A stretch of 64,000 nucleotides of DNA. Source: Ochotona curzoniae (lineage: Eukaryota; Chordata; Mammalia; Lagomorpha; Ochotonidae). The first letter of the stretch is position 1; every line of letters starts with the position of its first letter. The stretch is taken from assembly GCF_017591425.1 (NCBI RefSeq), contig NW_024466459.1, positions 9,052,001 to 9,116,000 of the forward strand, given 5' to 3'. A program made the translations under genes and the position numbers. Shown here piece by piece: positions 37,816-64,000 of this stretch. The notes beneath the pieces were generated by a model, which saw only the letters and a program-made list of their open reading frames with translations, did not search any database and was not told the DNA's origin.

Positions 37816-38075
37816 CAGTCTTCAGGTTGGAGACTGGAAGTCAGCTGTCCAGGTGTCCAGCAGCATCAGCTGCTTTTAGAGGACTCTGTCCCACGCCTCT
37901 CGCCCTGGCATCTGGTGGGTAGCCAAGAGTAGTTGGCGAAATCCTGGGCTTGCATATCTCAGTCTTTGTGTTGGCATAGTGAGTGCCCAGCTTATCCTTC
38001 TGATAAGGCTCCCGACGAGTTGGATAAGGGCCTGCAGTAATGACCTCACTGCTGGCAGTTCTATTTCCAAATAAA

Positions 38076-38120
38076 GACATCTCTCTTTCTCTCTCTCTCC
38101 CTCTCTCTCACTCTTCCTAC
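38076..38120 (+). repeat. (CT)n pyrimidine microsatellite
   Basis: Interrupted CT/TC tract ahead of a SINE cluster. Confidence 0.9.
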
Positions 38121-38133
38121 CTGCCTATCTCAG

Positions 38134-38262
38134 ATTGAGTTATGGGTTTGAAAGGCAGAGTTACAGAGAGAGGAAGAGACAAAGAAAAATTTTTCATCCA
38201 CAGGTTCACTCCCAAAACAGCCACAACCTCCAGGGCTGGGTCAAGCTAAAACCAGGAGCCTG
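38134..38262 (-). mobile_element. C-type SINE tail fragment
   Basis: Reverse tail and middle (gtttgaaaggcagagttaca, gttcactcccaaaacagcca, aaaaccaggagcc), cut off by a T27 run at 38263-38288. Confidence 0.75.
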
Positions 38263-38377
38263 TTTTTTTTTTTTTTTTTTTTTTTTTATAGCTCGGTTTT
38301 ATTTAGCCCTTGAACTACTGCACCACGCCTTCCTTCTCTCTCTCCTTTTTTTTTTTTTTTTACAGATTCATTTATTG

Positions 38378-38708
38378 GGCCCAGCGCGGTGGCGCAAGTG
38401 GTTAAGGTCCTCGCCTTGCACACCCCGGCATCCCATATGGGCGCCGGTTCTAATCCCGGCAGCCCCGCTTCTCATCCAGCTCCCTACCTGTGGCCTGGGA
38501 AAGCAGTCGAGGATGGCCCAAAGCTTTGGGACCCTGCACCAGCATGGGAGACCCGGAAGAGGCTCCTGGTTTCGGACCGGCATAGCATCGGCCGTTGCGC
38601 TTACTTGGGGAGTGAATCATCGGACAGAAGATCTTCCTCTCTGTCTCTCTTGCTCTCTGTATATCTGGCTTTGCAATAAAAATAAACAAATCTTAAAAAA
38701 AAAAAAAG
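38378..38708 (+). mobile_element. C-type SINE, full length, young
   Basis: The best-preserved copy in the window: gggcccagcgcggtggcgca, gggcgccggttctaatcccg, aaagcagtcgaggatggccc, ending aaaataaacaaatctt plus A run. It is flanked by agattcatttatt before and agaatcatttatt after, a near-perfect target duplication. Confidence 0.95.
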
Positions 38709-38723
38709 AATCATTTATTTATT

Positions 38724-38968
38724 GGACCTGGCACTGTGGCCTAGTGGTTAAGGTCCTCACTTTGAACTCGCAGGGATCCCATGTGGGCACTGGTTCTAAC
38801 CCTGGTAGCACCATAGGCTTTGAGCCATTCTCCTTTGCTTTACCAGGCCACAGGCAGGGAGCTGGTTGGGAAGCAGGACCACCAGGATTAGATCCAGTAC
38901 CCATACCCATATGGCATCCTGTTGTGTCCAAGGTGAGGACCTTAGCCACTGGCTACCACGTTGGGCCC
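38724..38968. mobile_element. Inverted pair of C-type SINE heads (hairpin)
   Basis: A forward head (38724-38815, ggacctggcactgtggccta) is followed after about 65 bp by a reverse head (38882-38968, ending ctaccacgttgggccc). The two arms are largely complementary over about 85 bases. The tail halves of both are missing. Confidence 0.8.
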
Positions 38969-39199
38969 TTCACTGTATTTTTTAAAATAAAAACATTTTA
39001 TTTCATTTTTAACATTGTTTACATAATTGAGAGGGATGCATGCTCATGTGGGTTTCTGGATGGAGGGTTTTTTGTTTGTTTGTTTTTTGTTTTTTAAGCA
39101 TTGCTAATGGCTTTGAACTAAGCTGATGTTATAATCTTTAGCTTGGGCTCAACACATTAACTCAATTGACTAATCCTCCTTCTTCAAGTGCCAGAATCC

Positions 39200-39371
39200 C
39201 ATGGGATCCTGCATGGGAGACCCAGAAGAAGCTTCTGGCTCTTGGCTTCAGATGGGCTCAGCTCCAGGCTTTGCAGCAGCTTGGGGAGTGATTCAGTCAA
39301 CAGAAAATCTTCCTCTCTGTCTCTTCCTTTCTCTATATATCTAAATTTCCAATAAAAATAATTTAAAAAAA
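39200..39371 (+). mobile_element. C-type SINE tail half
   Basis: Forward: atgggagacccagaagaagc, gatgggctcagctccaggct, tccaataaaaataatttaaa. It runs directly into a reverse tail. Confidence 0.8.
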
Positions 39372-39490
39372 GATTTACAGAGAGGAGTACTAAAGATCTT
39401 TCATGTGTTGATTCACTCCCCACGTGATCAAACGGCTGGAGCTGAGGTAATCTGAAGTCAAGAGCTTTTTCTGGGTCTCTCCTGAGGGTT
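39372..39490 (-). mobile_element. C-type SINE tail fragment
   Basis: Reverse: gatttacagagaggagtact, gtgttgattcactccccacg, tcaagagctttttctgggtc. Tail-to-tail with the forward piece on its left. Confidence 0.7.
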
Positions 39491-39930
39491 CTCTCATGAG
39501 GGTACATGGACAAAGTTATAATAGAAGCGAAGACCATTTCCCTCAGCTGCAGATAAGGCTTGCAAAACAGGCAGGCCAGAATCCACTACACTCAACTCCC
39601 ATTTGTGCTGCAGAGTGAAGGTGGGTCGTGGGCCCTCCCTCAACGGAGAGATAAGCAGGACTGGGGGTGGGGGGAGCGGTGGAAGATGCAAGTTCATTGA
39701 AGCACCCAGGCTGGGAAACAGGCTGCCTGCTCTGAGATCTCCCAATCCTTGTGAGGCACTGGGAAAAGTCCGCAAAGCTGTGTCCTCTGGCTTTTTCTGA
39801 CCCAACACTGTCTCCAGGGCAATTTTCCTCCTGTCAGAAAAAATGCTCAGGCCTACAACAGGATTTCTGCTCTTCTTTCACCACTCTGCAGCTAATTTTT
39901 AACTTTTGCTGTCTCACAAAATTTTTCCAA

Positions 39931-40237
39931 AGATTTATTTTTTTGTTGCAAAGACAGATTTACAGAGAGGAGAAGAGACAAGGATCTTCCATCCTCTGAT
40001 TCACTCCCCAAGTGGCCGCAACAGCCAGAGCTGAGCAGATCCGAAGCCAGGAGCCTCTTCTGGGCCTCCCACGTGGATGCAGGATCCCAAGGCTTTGGGC
40101 CGTTCTTAACTGCTTTCCCAGGCCACAAGCAGGGAGCTGGATGGGAAGCGGCGCAGCCAGGACCCAAAACACCACTCACTTAGGATCCTGGTTCTTGCAA
40201 GGGGAGGATTAGGCACTTGAGCCATTGTACCAGGCTG
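39931..40237 (-). mobile_element. C-type SINE
   Basis: Near full-length reverse copy: aaagatttatttttttgttg, gattcactccccaagtggcc, ggctttgggccgttcttaac, ggcacttgagccattgtacc. Confidence 0.88.
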
Positions 40238-40254
40238 CTTGTTTTAAATCTATT

Positions 40255-40600
40255 TTTAAAAGATTTATTCGTTTGTTTAAATTTGAAAGGCAGAGTTACA
40301 AAGAGAGCAGAGACAGAGAGCTGGATCCTCCATCTACTGGTTTACTTTCCCAAAGGCTGTAATGGCCAGAGCTGACAAACAAAGCCAGGGCTGGGAATGC
40401 CGGAGTCAGGCATTCCATTCTGGTTGCCCACATGGGTGATGGAGGGTCATGTTCTTGGACCATCATCCCCTGCCTTCCAGGCGCACTAGCAGGGAGCTGG
40501 ATCCAAAGTGGAACAGCGAGGACCAAAACTGGTACCCTAGTAGGACGTTGGCACTACAGCAACGGCTTATCCTGCTTTTACCACAGCACTGTCCCCCTAT
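40255..40600 (-). mobile_element. C-type SINE, diverged
   Basis: Reverse copy: gatttattcgtttgtttaaa, ctccatctactggtttactt, actagcagggagctggatcc, ending near the TA-rich tract at 40600-40640. Confidence 0.75.
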
Positions 40601-40718
40601 ACATGTTATATATACATATACATTACATATACATATTTAATGAAAGTATATTGATATTCCATCTTTCAGATAACAAGCCTTGGCAATCTTTTCCTATGAA
40701 CACACAGAAGCTGAGTTT

Positions 40719-41002
40719 TTTTTTTTCTTTTTAAGATTTATTTTATTTTTATTGCAGTCAGAGATATACAGAGAAGAGGAGAGACAGAGGAAGATCTTCT
40801 GTCCGATGAGTCACTTCCCAAGTGAGCACATCGGCCAGTGCTGGTGAAGGCTTTGGGCCGTCCTCCACTGCTTTCCCAGGCCACAAGCAGGGAGCTGGAT
40901 GGGAAGTGGAGCTGCCGGAATTAGAATCGGCGCCCGGTGCCCATATGGGATCCTGGCGCGTTCAAGGCGAGGACTTTAGCTGCTAGGCCATGGCGCCGGG
41001 CC
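40719..41002 (-). mobile_element. C-type SINE, internal deletion
   Basis: Reverse copy with T-rich start, taagatttattttattttta, a shortened centre, ccaggccacaagcagggagc and a head ending ggccatggcgccgggccc. Confidence 0.9.
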
Positions 41003-41285
41003 CTGAGTTGTTTTTTAAAGGCTGTATAGATGGTACGTGACAAAGCCGGGAGCAGAAACCATGGTGGCCATGCACCACAAGGTGCAGCCTGGCGGGTCTC
41101 GCCTGAGGCTGCTGTGTTTCCGGCTCTTTCCCAGGGCCGAAGTCTCTGGCTCTTCACATAGGAACGCATCGTCGCCTGCTTACAAACAAGCTCTGAACCC
41201 GTGAGATTAAAAATTCACCACAATCCACCCTGGGTCAGCGGACAGCGAGGCCGGACACTCGGCCTTGGTGAATCACGAGCTTGCA

Positions 41286-41423
41286 TGAGTCAGCTCGATG
41301 GTAAGCCAGGGTGTCTGGCTGCCGGGCTAGTACCGCGCCTGCTTTCAGTTATTCCGAAACTTGTTTAAATTTTCCTGTCAGCGGCCGGGATCAGCCGGAC
41401 TGCAAAACCAGAACATTCTAGAG
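41286..41423 (+). promoter_or_regulatory. Upstream WBP2 motifs: ARE/AP-1-like and heat-shock-like
   Basis: TGAGTCAGC at 41286-41294 fits the TGANNNNGC antioxidant/MAF pattern. GAACATTCTAGAG at 41411-41423 fits nGAAnnTTCnnGA of a heat-shock element. Single motif matches; function not shown. Confidence 0.3.
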
Positions 41424-41549
41424 CGAACAGCGCCACCGCGAGGCCAAGCTGTGGCTAGACGGCGGCGAGGGAACCTTCCCTTTCCTCGCTCAGGGAATGC
41501 GGGCGCGAGGGGCACAAGCCTCACAGCCCACCCACCTCGGAGCGTCCGG

Positions 41550-42102
41550 GCTGACTTGCTTAAAGGGGCGGTTGTGTTTTCTACCTGACCCGGCCTAGCC
41601 CAGCACCGCGGCCCTGAGAACAGCTGTGGCGGGAATGTCGACTCCACAGTCTGTCAGTATGGACTATGAATACGCGTCCCTGGCCTTCAGGACCAATCCC
41701 CATGAAGAGAGGATAGACTGTTACTTCCTAGCCGTCGGGGACGCTCGCGAGCCGATTGTTTACCAAAGCCAGAAGCGTCAAGCCCCGAGAGACTACAGGT
41801 TCCAGAATGCATTTGTAGAATGCAGTTCTTCCAGTAGCGTAGAGAGAGCCCGGGGCGGAGGGGAGCATGGCCTCCTGGGAATTGTAGTCTTCAACTTGTT
41901 TGTGACGCAAGCGGAACCGGGAGGAGTCGACGGAGGGAGTAAACTATTACCACGTGACACCCGGCAATCACGTGTCGGCCCCGCCTCCGGCGGGAGCTGT
42001 GATTGGCTGGCTCTAATAAGAACGACGCCACTCGGGGCGGGCCGAAGACGGGCGCAAGCGTAGTGCCTTCTGAGCCTCGGGACCCCCGTCTCGGGAGAGA
42101 CT
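41550..42102 (+). promoter_or_regulatory. WBP2: WBP2 CpG-island promoter
   Basis: The core ACTACAATTCCCA in reverse (41876-41888) is the ZNF143/STAF site found in many housekeeping promoters. Two CACGTG E-boxes at 41951-41956 and 41969-41974 are 18 bp apart. A CCCCGCC box is near 41978, and a reverse CCAAT (ATTGG) is at 42002-42006. All lie within 230 bp of the ATG. Start sites are inferred to lie about 42020-42090. Confidence 0.65.
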
Positions 42103-49435
<7,333 letters not shown>

Positions 49436-50216
49436 TGAGGGAGGGAGGGCCTTGGTCTTCCTCTAGGTCTGATTATAAACAGTTCCCAGGAAGTGCTGCT
49501 GCCGGAAGGGCGGGGCCCTGGCCTTGGACGGCGCCCCAACTGCCCGCTAGCTCCAAGCGCAGGGCTGACCAGCCTTCAGCCCAGCCTGCCGCTCCCAGCC
49601 CTGGGGCTTTCCTGGGGAGCGGAGAGGGCCCTGGTTCCTGTTCCTCTCCTTTAGCTCCTCCCCATGGAGGGACTCTCTGGCCACCTCCTCCACTTCAGTC
49701 CAGCTCCTCTGCTTCGCTCTTGACCTCCTGGGCTCTGTCAGACCAGCTGTGTGTCTTCCCCACCGGGCCCTGCAGGGCCTGTCACATTCCCCACGCTGGT
49801 CTGTCGTGCAGCCCTGGTCATGCCCAGCCACATTGCCTTGTCCTTGCTTGTTCTCTGCCAACCTCTGACTTTGGGGGCCCAGTGGCCCAGCAGACAAGGC
49901 CACTGCACCTGGGGAGGGAGCTGCTCTGCTTCCTACTGGCACCCCTAAACCTGCCTTCCCGCCAGATGGGGCTTCCTAAGGGAGTTGGAGAACGCATGTG
50001 TCCCCTCAAGCTGGCAAGCAGAGCCTTGACCCCGTGCGCTGCCCACAACCTGCCACCTACCCTCAGCCATCCTCTGCCCTGTGCCCTCCGCCCCTGGATG
50101 CACTAACATTTTGCTTTACATTTGTTCCTGGACTGGCCACTAAGTGAGGAGATGGTTATTTAAAGAGAATTCCCTATTTATTTGACAAAAAGAATCCAGT
50201 TAATATATTAATGTAA

Positions 50217-50222
50217 AATAAA
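50217..50222 (+). terminator. WBP2: Poly(A) signal 1 of WBP2 (AATAAA)
   Basis: In the context atgtaaaataaacc, about 850 bases after the stop, followed by a T/G-rich stretch. Confidence 0.8.
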
Positions 50223-50262
50223 CCCTGTTTGCACCTTGGTTTGTTTGCTAAAAATGTGAAAT

Positions 50263-50268
50263 AATAAA
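50263..50268 (+). terminator. WBP2: Poly(A) signal 2 of WBP2 (AATAAA)
   Basis: Second AATAAA 46 bases further on, followed by a GT-rich region (gtgtggggtgatctgtgg). It is the better placed of the two. Confidence 0.75.
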
Positions 50269-50299
50269 AATGAAGTAACTGGATGCTTTGGAGGACTGT

Positions 50300-51365
50300 G
50301 TGGGGTGATCTGTGGCAGGGAGGGAGGGGTGGTTGGGAGGAGACCCTGCTCTCCAGGGCAGCGTGATGCCCCGGGCTGCAAAGGAGGTGAGCTGCAAAGG
50401 AGGTGACGCCAGTGGCAGCCTGCCCAGCACCTCGCCTTGCCCCCTGCTGGTTGCTCTTGGGATTGCAACTTTGCCCTGGACCAGGCTGGAGGAAGCTAAA
50501 TTCCCTCCCCCCAACACACACACAGGGTATTAGAACTTGTGGGGACTGAAACACTCCCCACCCCCGCATTGTGGCCTGTCGGTTACTCTTGAACCTAGGT
50601 GGGAGGGGTGGATGGGAAAGAAGTCCTACTAAGCCCTTCCTCCCCGTCAGACGCTAGGCACGAGGCCTGCGGGTCACAGGGCTCTGAGAAAGACTGACCA
50701 TGAGTGGGTTTTCCTGTCCCTGGCAGAGATGGACAGTGGGCCCTTTTCCTTCAGCTGGCCCTGCCCCGCAGCCCTCAGGGGTTCAGCTGCTCCCCCCAGA
50801 AGGTGTCTGCAGGAGCACCTTCCCCCACGGGGGCGGGGTGTTGAGGGCTGAGGGCAGGGACTGAGGGCCAGCCGTGGCCGGCACAGCCCATTCTGTCACC
50901 TCCATGGAATGTCACCTGTGAGGTGGAACAGGCTGTGCAGTTGGCTGCAGGCTGGGCGGACATAGCTCACACTCAGAGCCCAGCTCCACCCCTGCCCCAG
51001 GACAGGGCCAGGTCCACGCTGGGCGGGTGTGGTGCTATGGGTGGAAGGGGCTGTCCCGCCCTGCCTTCTCAGCTGGGAGTGGCAACCCCTTCCTTAGGGC
51101 CTTTAAAGGAGAGTGGGGTGAGGCGGGCCAGCCCATAGGGCCCACCTTCTGTGCCAGCCTAGGGGAGAATCCTGTAGGATCGTGGCTGGAGCAATACACA
51201 GGGCCCTGGTGAAGGCGGTGACACCCTGGCCCTCCTGCCCCGCTCCTGCCCGCCCCTCCCCCACCCCGGCAGAGGTGGCAGCCTGGGCGTCTTTACATCA
51301 TCCTGCGGCTTTGCTGTTGTCACCCAGAGCAGGGCCACTGCAGAGGGAAGGGCAGAGGGGCCACC
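50300..51365 (+). other. WBP2-UNC13D intergenic region, includes the UNC13D promoter
   Basis: No repeat or other gene recognised. It is GC-rich without a strong CpG island. The UNC13D 5' UTR and promoter must lie in the right part, but I cannot place the start site. Confidence 0.5.
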
Positions 51366-62459
<11,094 letters not shown>

Positions 62460-62850
62460 CAGTGGAGGCTGAGGGGAGGGCGGGGGCCTGCCAGGCCATT
62501 TGCTTGCCCTCCGAGGTCCTCCTGCAGAGCAGAGCCCCTGCGACGGAGCACCAGCCGCTGTGTTTGTACTCCTTCCCTGCCTCCCCACCGCAGCCCTGAC
62601 CTGGGTGCCCTGGGCTCCTCTTGGAAAAACTAGTTTTAGCGGAATGGGGTCTTCTAGTCCACCTGTTTCAGGCTCTGGAGGGGGCCAGGCCCGCAGAAGT
62701 GACAGCTACAAGGGACAGGAGCCTGGAGAAGCCCTTGTGGCTCAGGACAGCAGGGGATATGGAGGGACCAGGGAAGACAGAGCGACGACAGCACTTGTCA
62801 CCTAGGATCCTTAGCAAAACTAATAAACCATCCAGTCACCTCAGAAAGTA
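62460..62850 (+). other. UNC13D: UNC13D 3' untranslated region
   Basis: From the TAG at 62457 to just after the AATAAA at 62822. Unique sequence with no repeat. Confidence 0.8.
62822..62827 (+). terminator. UNC13D: Poly(A) signal of UNC13D (AATAAA)
   Basis: First AATAAA after the stop (363 bases), in the context aaaactaataaaccatcc. Confidence 0.85.
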
Positions 62851-63474
62851 CATTCTTGGCCTGCAGCTAGTCCCCAAGGCTGGCCAGGCTGGAACACCTT
62901 CTCTTGGCCCTCAGACGCAGAGCTGCCCCCACAGCAGAGCACGGAGGCAGTGTGAGCCTAACCGCCCCGGCACGAGGCTGGAGGGAGGCTGGAGGGAGGC
63001 TGGAGGCGTGCGTTCACCTCGCACACGCATTCCTGGCTGCTGCTCAGGATGGGGTCCCAGGCTGTGGGTCAGACGGTGCTCTACTGGCAGGCACAGCAGA
63101 GCCGGGTGCTGTCAGCTGTAAACCACTCAGCCTAGCCTGCACACAGTGCCGGCGAGGGGTTGGGCGAGTGCCCCTCCCAGCACACCACCTGTGGCCCACT
63201 GAGACAGACCCCTGCCAGGGTGTTTCCTTGCCAGGCAGGGCTCCCGGGGGAGGGCTGGCAGGAAGGCAAGTAGACCACCCCTATGTCTTCTGAGCAGCAT
63301 TCCAGAACCACAAGTAAACCCATCCTAGTGGATAGGCCCTGACTACAACCTGGGGAGGGCTCAAGTCTGAGGCTCCAGTGCCTACCTCAGCAGCCCCCAG
63401 GCTCTTACCACAGCTCAGTCGTGGGCTAACACAGGAATCCTGGCCCACCCCGGATAAACAAACCACCACTGAAG
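62851..63474. other. UNC13D-UNK intergenic gap
   Basis: Unique DNA with no gene or repeat recognised apart from a short doublet of ggctggaggga near 62980-63000. It separates two convergent transcription units. Confidence 0.5.
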
Positions 63475-64000
63475 TTCCTATTTTATTTCCAATAGGTTTG
63501 GAGCTTTGTTGATTTTTGCATTTTTGTAAAAAAGGAGAAATTCTTCACTTAATTCATTGAAAGCCCTTTCGTGCTGAGCCCAAGAGAGGAGCAGGGACTG
63601 GGCTGGGCCAGACCTTGGCAGCCTCTCGAGGACACCGGTGCTGGGAAGTGCTGGGAACACAGTGGCTTCCCTCCACCCCGCACCCCTGCTGCATCTCTCT
63701 GTATAGACAATTTAAAAATGGAAGCTAAGACACAATACACACGGGACAGGCACGCACACACACACATGCACACAGGCGTCTGCCCACCACGGGCAGGGCG
63801 TCAGCTGCACTCAGAGAGCACCAAGGAATGCATAAGAGCCCCTCCTGGCCAGGAGGGCGGGGCCTGCGCCCCCTTGGTCCTCAGTTCACACTCCTCCCCA
63901 CCAATTGTCCTGCTAGCTGCCAGGGGGAGGGGTGGACAGCACACAGGCAGGCCAGGGCAAAGGGGAGGGGTCGGTGACAGCTCAGGACGGTGCCCACAGA
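63475..64000 (-). other. UNK: Presumed UNK 3' UTR end (minus strand)
   Basis: On the minus strand an AATAAA (TTTATT at 63482-63487) follows an A/T-rich stretch typical of a 3' UTR. In human, UNK converges on UNC13D from this side. No UNK coding exon is visible in the window, so the name rests on gene order. Confidence 0.5.
63482..63487 (-). terminator. UNK: Minus-strand poly(A) signal, presumed UNK
   Basis: TTTATT on the plus strand reads AATAAA on the minus strand, in the context ggaaataaaatagg. It is 655 bases from the UNC13D signal. Confidence 0.55.

Noticed and set aside
41626..42063. 145-codon plus-strand open frame just upstream of WBP2
   Set aside because: It lies in the CpG-island promoter, resembles no protein I know, and ends 40 bases before the WBP2 ATG. 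At most it is an upstream open frame if transcription starts early.
63549..63773. Minus-strand frame as a possible UNK coding exon
   Set aside because: The translation shows no CCCH zinc finger or RING features of UNK. The segment fits a 3' UTR.

Overview
This is vertebrate nuclear DNA, almost certainly from a lagomorph and most likely a pika (Ochotona). All coding sequence is split by GT-AG introns, and every recognised protein is a close match to a placental-mammal orthologue. About forty copies of a tRNA-derived C-type SINE of lagomorph style are scattered through introns and intergenic DNA. The SINE head reads roughly ggcccagcgcggtggcctag and the tail ends in aataaaaataaat. The head differs from the rabbit form I remember, which favours pika. 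No bacterial, CRISPR, viral or plasmid features are present.

Layout, plus strand unless stated: the 3' two thirds of FBF1 (1-8443, 17 coding exons visible, 5' end outside the window); MRPL38 (11311-14182, 9 coding exons); TRIM65 (15229-18380, 6 exons, with a large minisatellite in the 3' UTR); TRIM47 (26581-30510, 6 exons); WBP2 (42103-49368, 8 exons); UNC13D (51366-62459, 32 exons). On the minus strand, the presumed 3' UTR of UNK enters from the right edge (about 63475-64000). The gene order and orientations are those of human 17q25.1, read from FBF1 towards UNK. Two intergenic blocks are repeat-rich: TRIM65-TRIM47 (about 19.2-26.2 kb) and TRIM47-WBP2 (about 31-41.5 kb). The first also holds a reverse-oriented L1 3' end.

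The genes share a neighbourhood, not a pathway. FBF1 works at ciliary transition fibres, MRPL38 in the mitochondrial large ribosomal subunit, TRIM65 and TRIM47 are RING E3 ligases that look like tandem duplicates by exon structure, WBP2 is a PPxY/GRAM transcriptional coactivator, and UNC13D (Munc13-4) primes cytotoxic granules for exocytosis. All reading frames are intact across splice junctions. The reconstructed lengths are 380 aa for MRPL38, 502 for TRIM65, 646 for TRIM47, 260 for WBP2 and 1086 for UNC13D.

I found no wholly undescribed system. The observations most worth following are: a probable alternative first exon of UNC13D downstream of an ETS site in intron 1; the TRIM65 3' UTR minisatellite with a 176-bp higher-order repeat; an orphan CpG-rich segment between TRIM47 and WBP2; matched exon architecture of TRIM65 and TRIM47; and a SINE sitting about 35 bp from a UNC13D splice acceptor. 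Exon coordinates were deduced by hand from splice consensus, reading-frame continuity and remembered orthologue sequences; no search was run.
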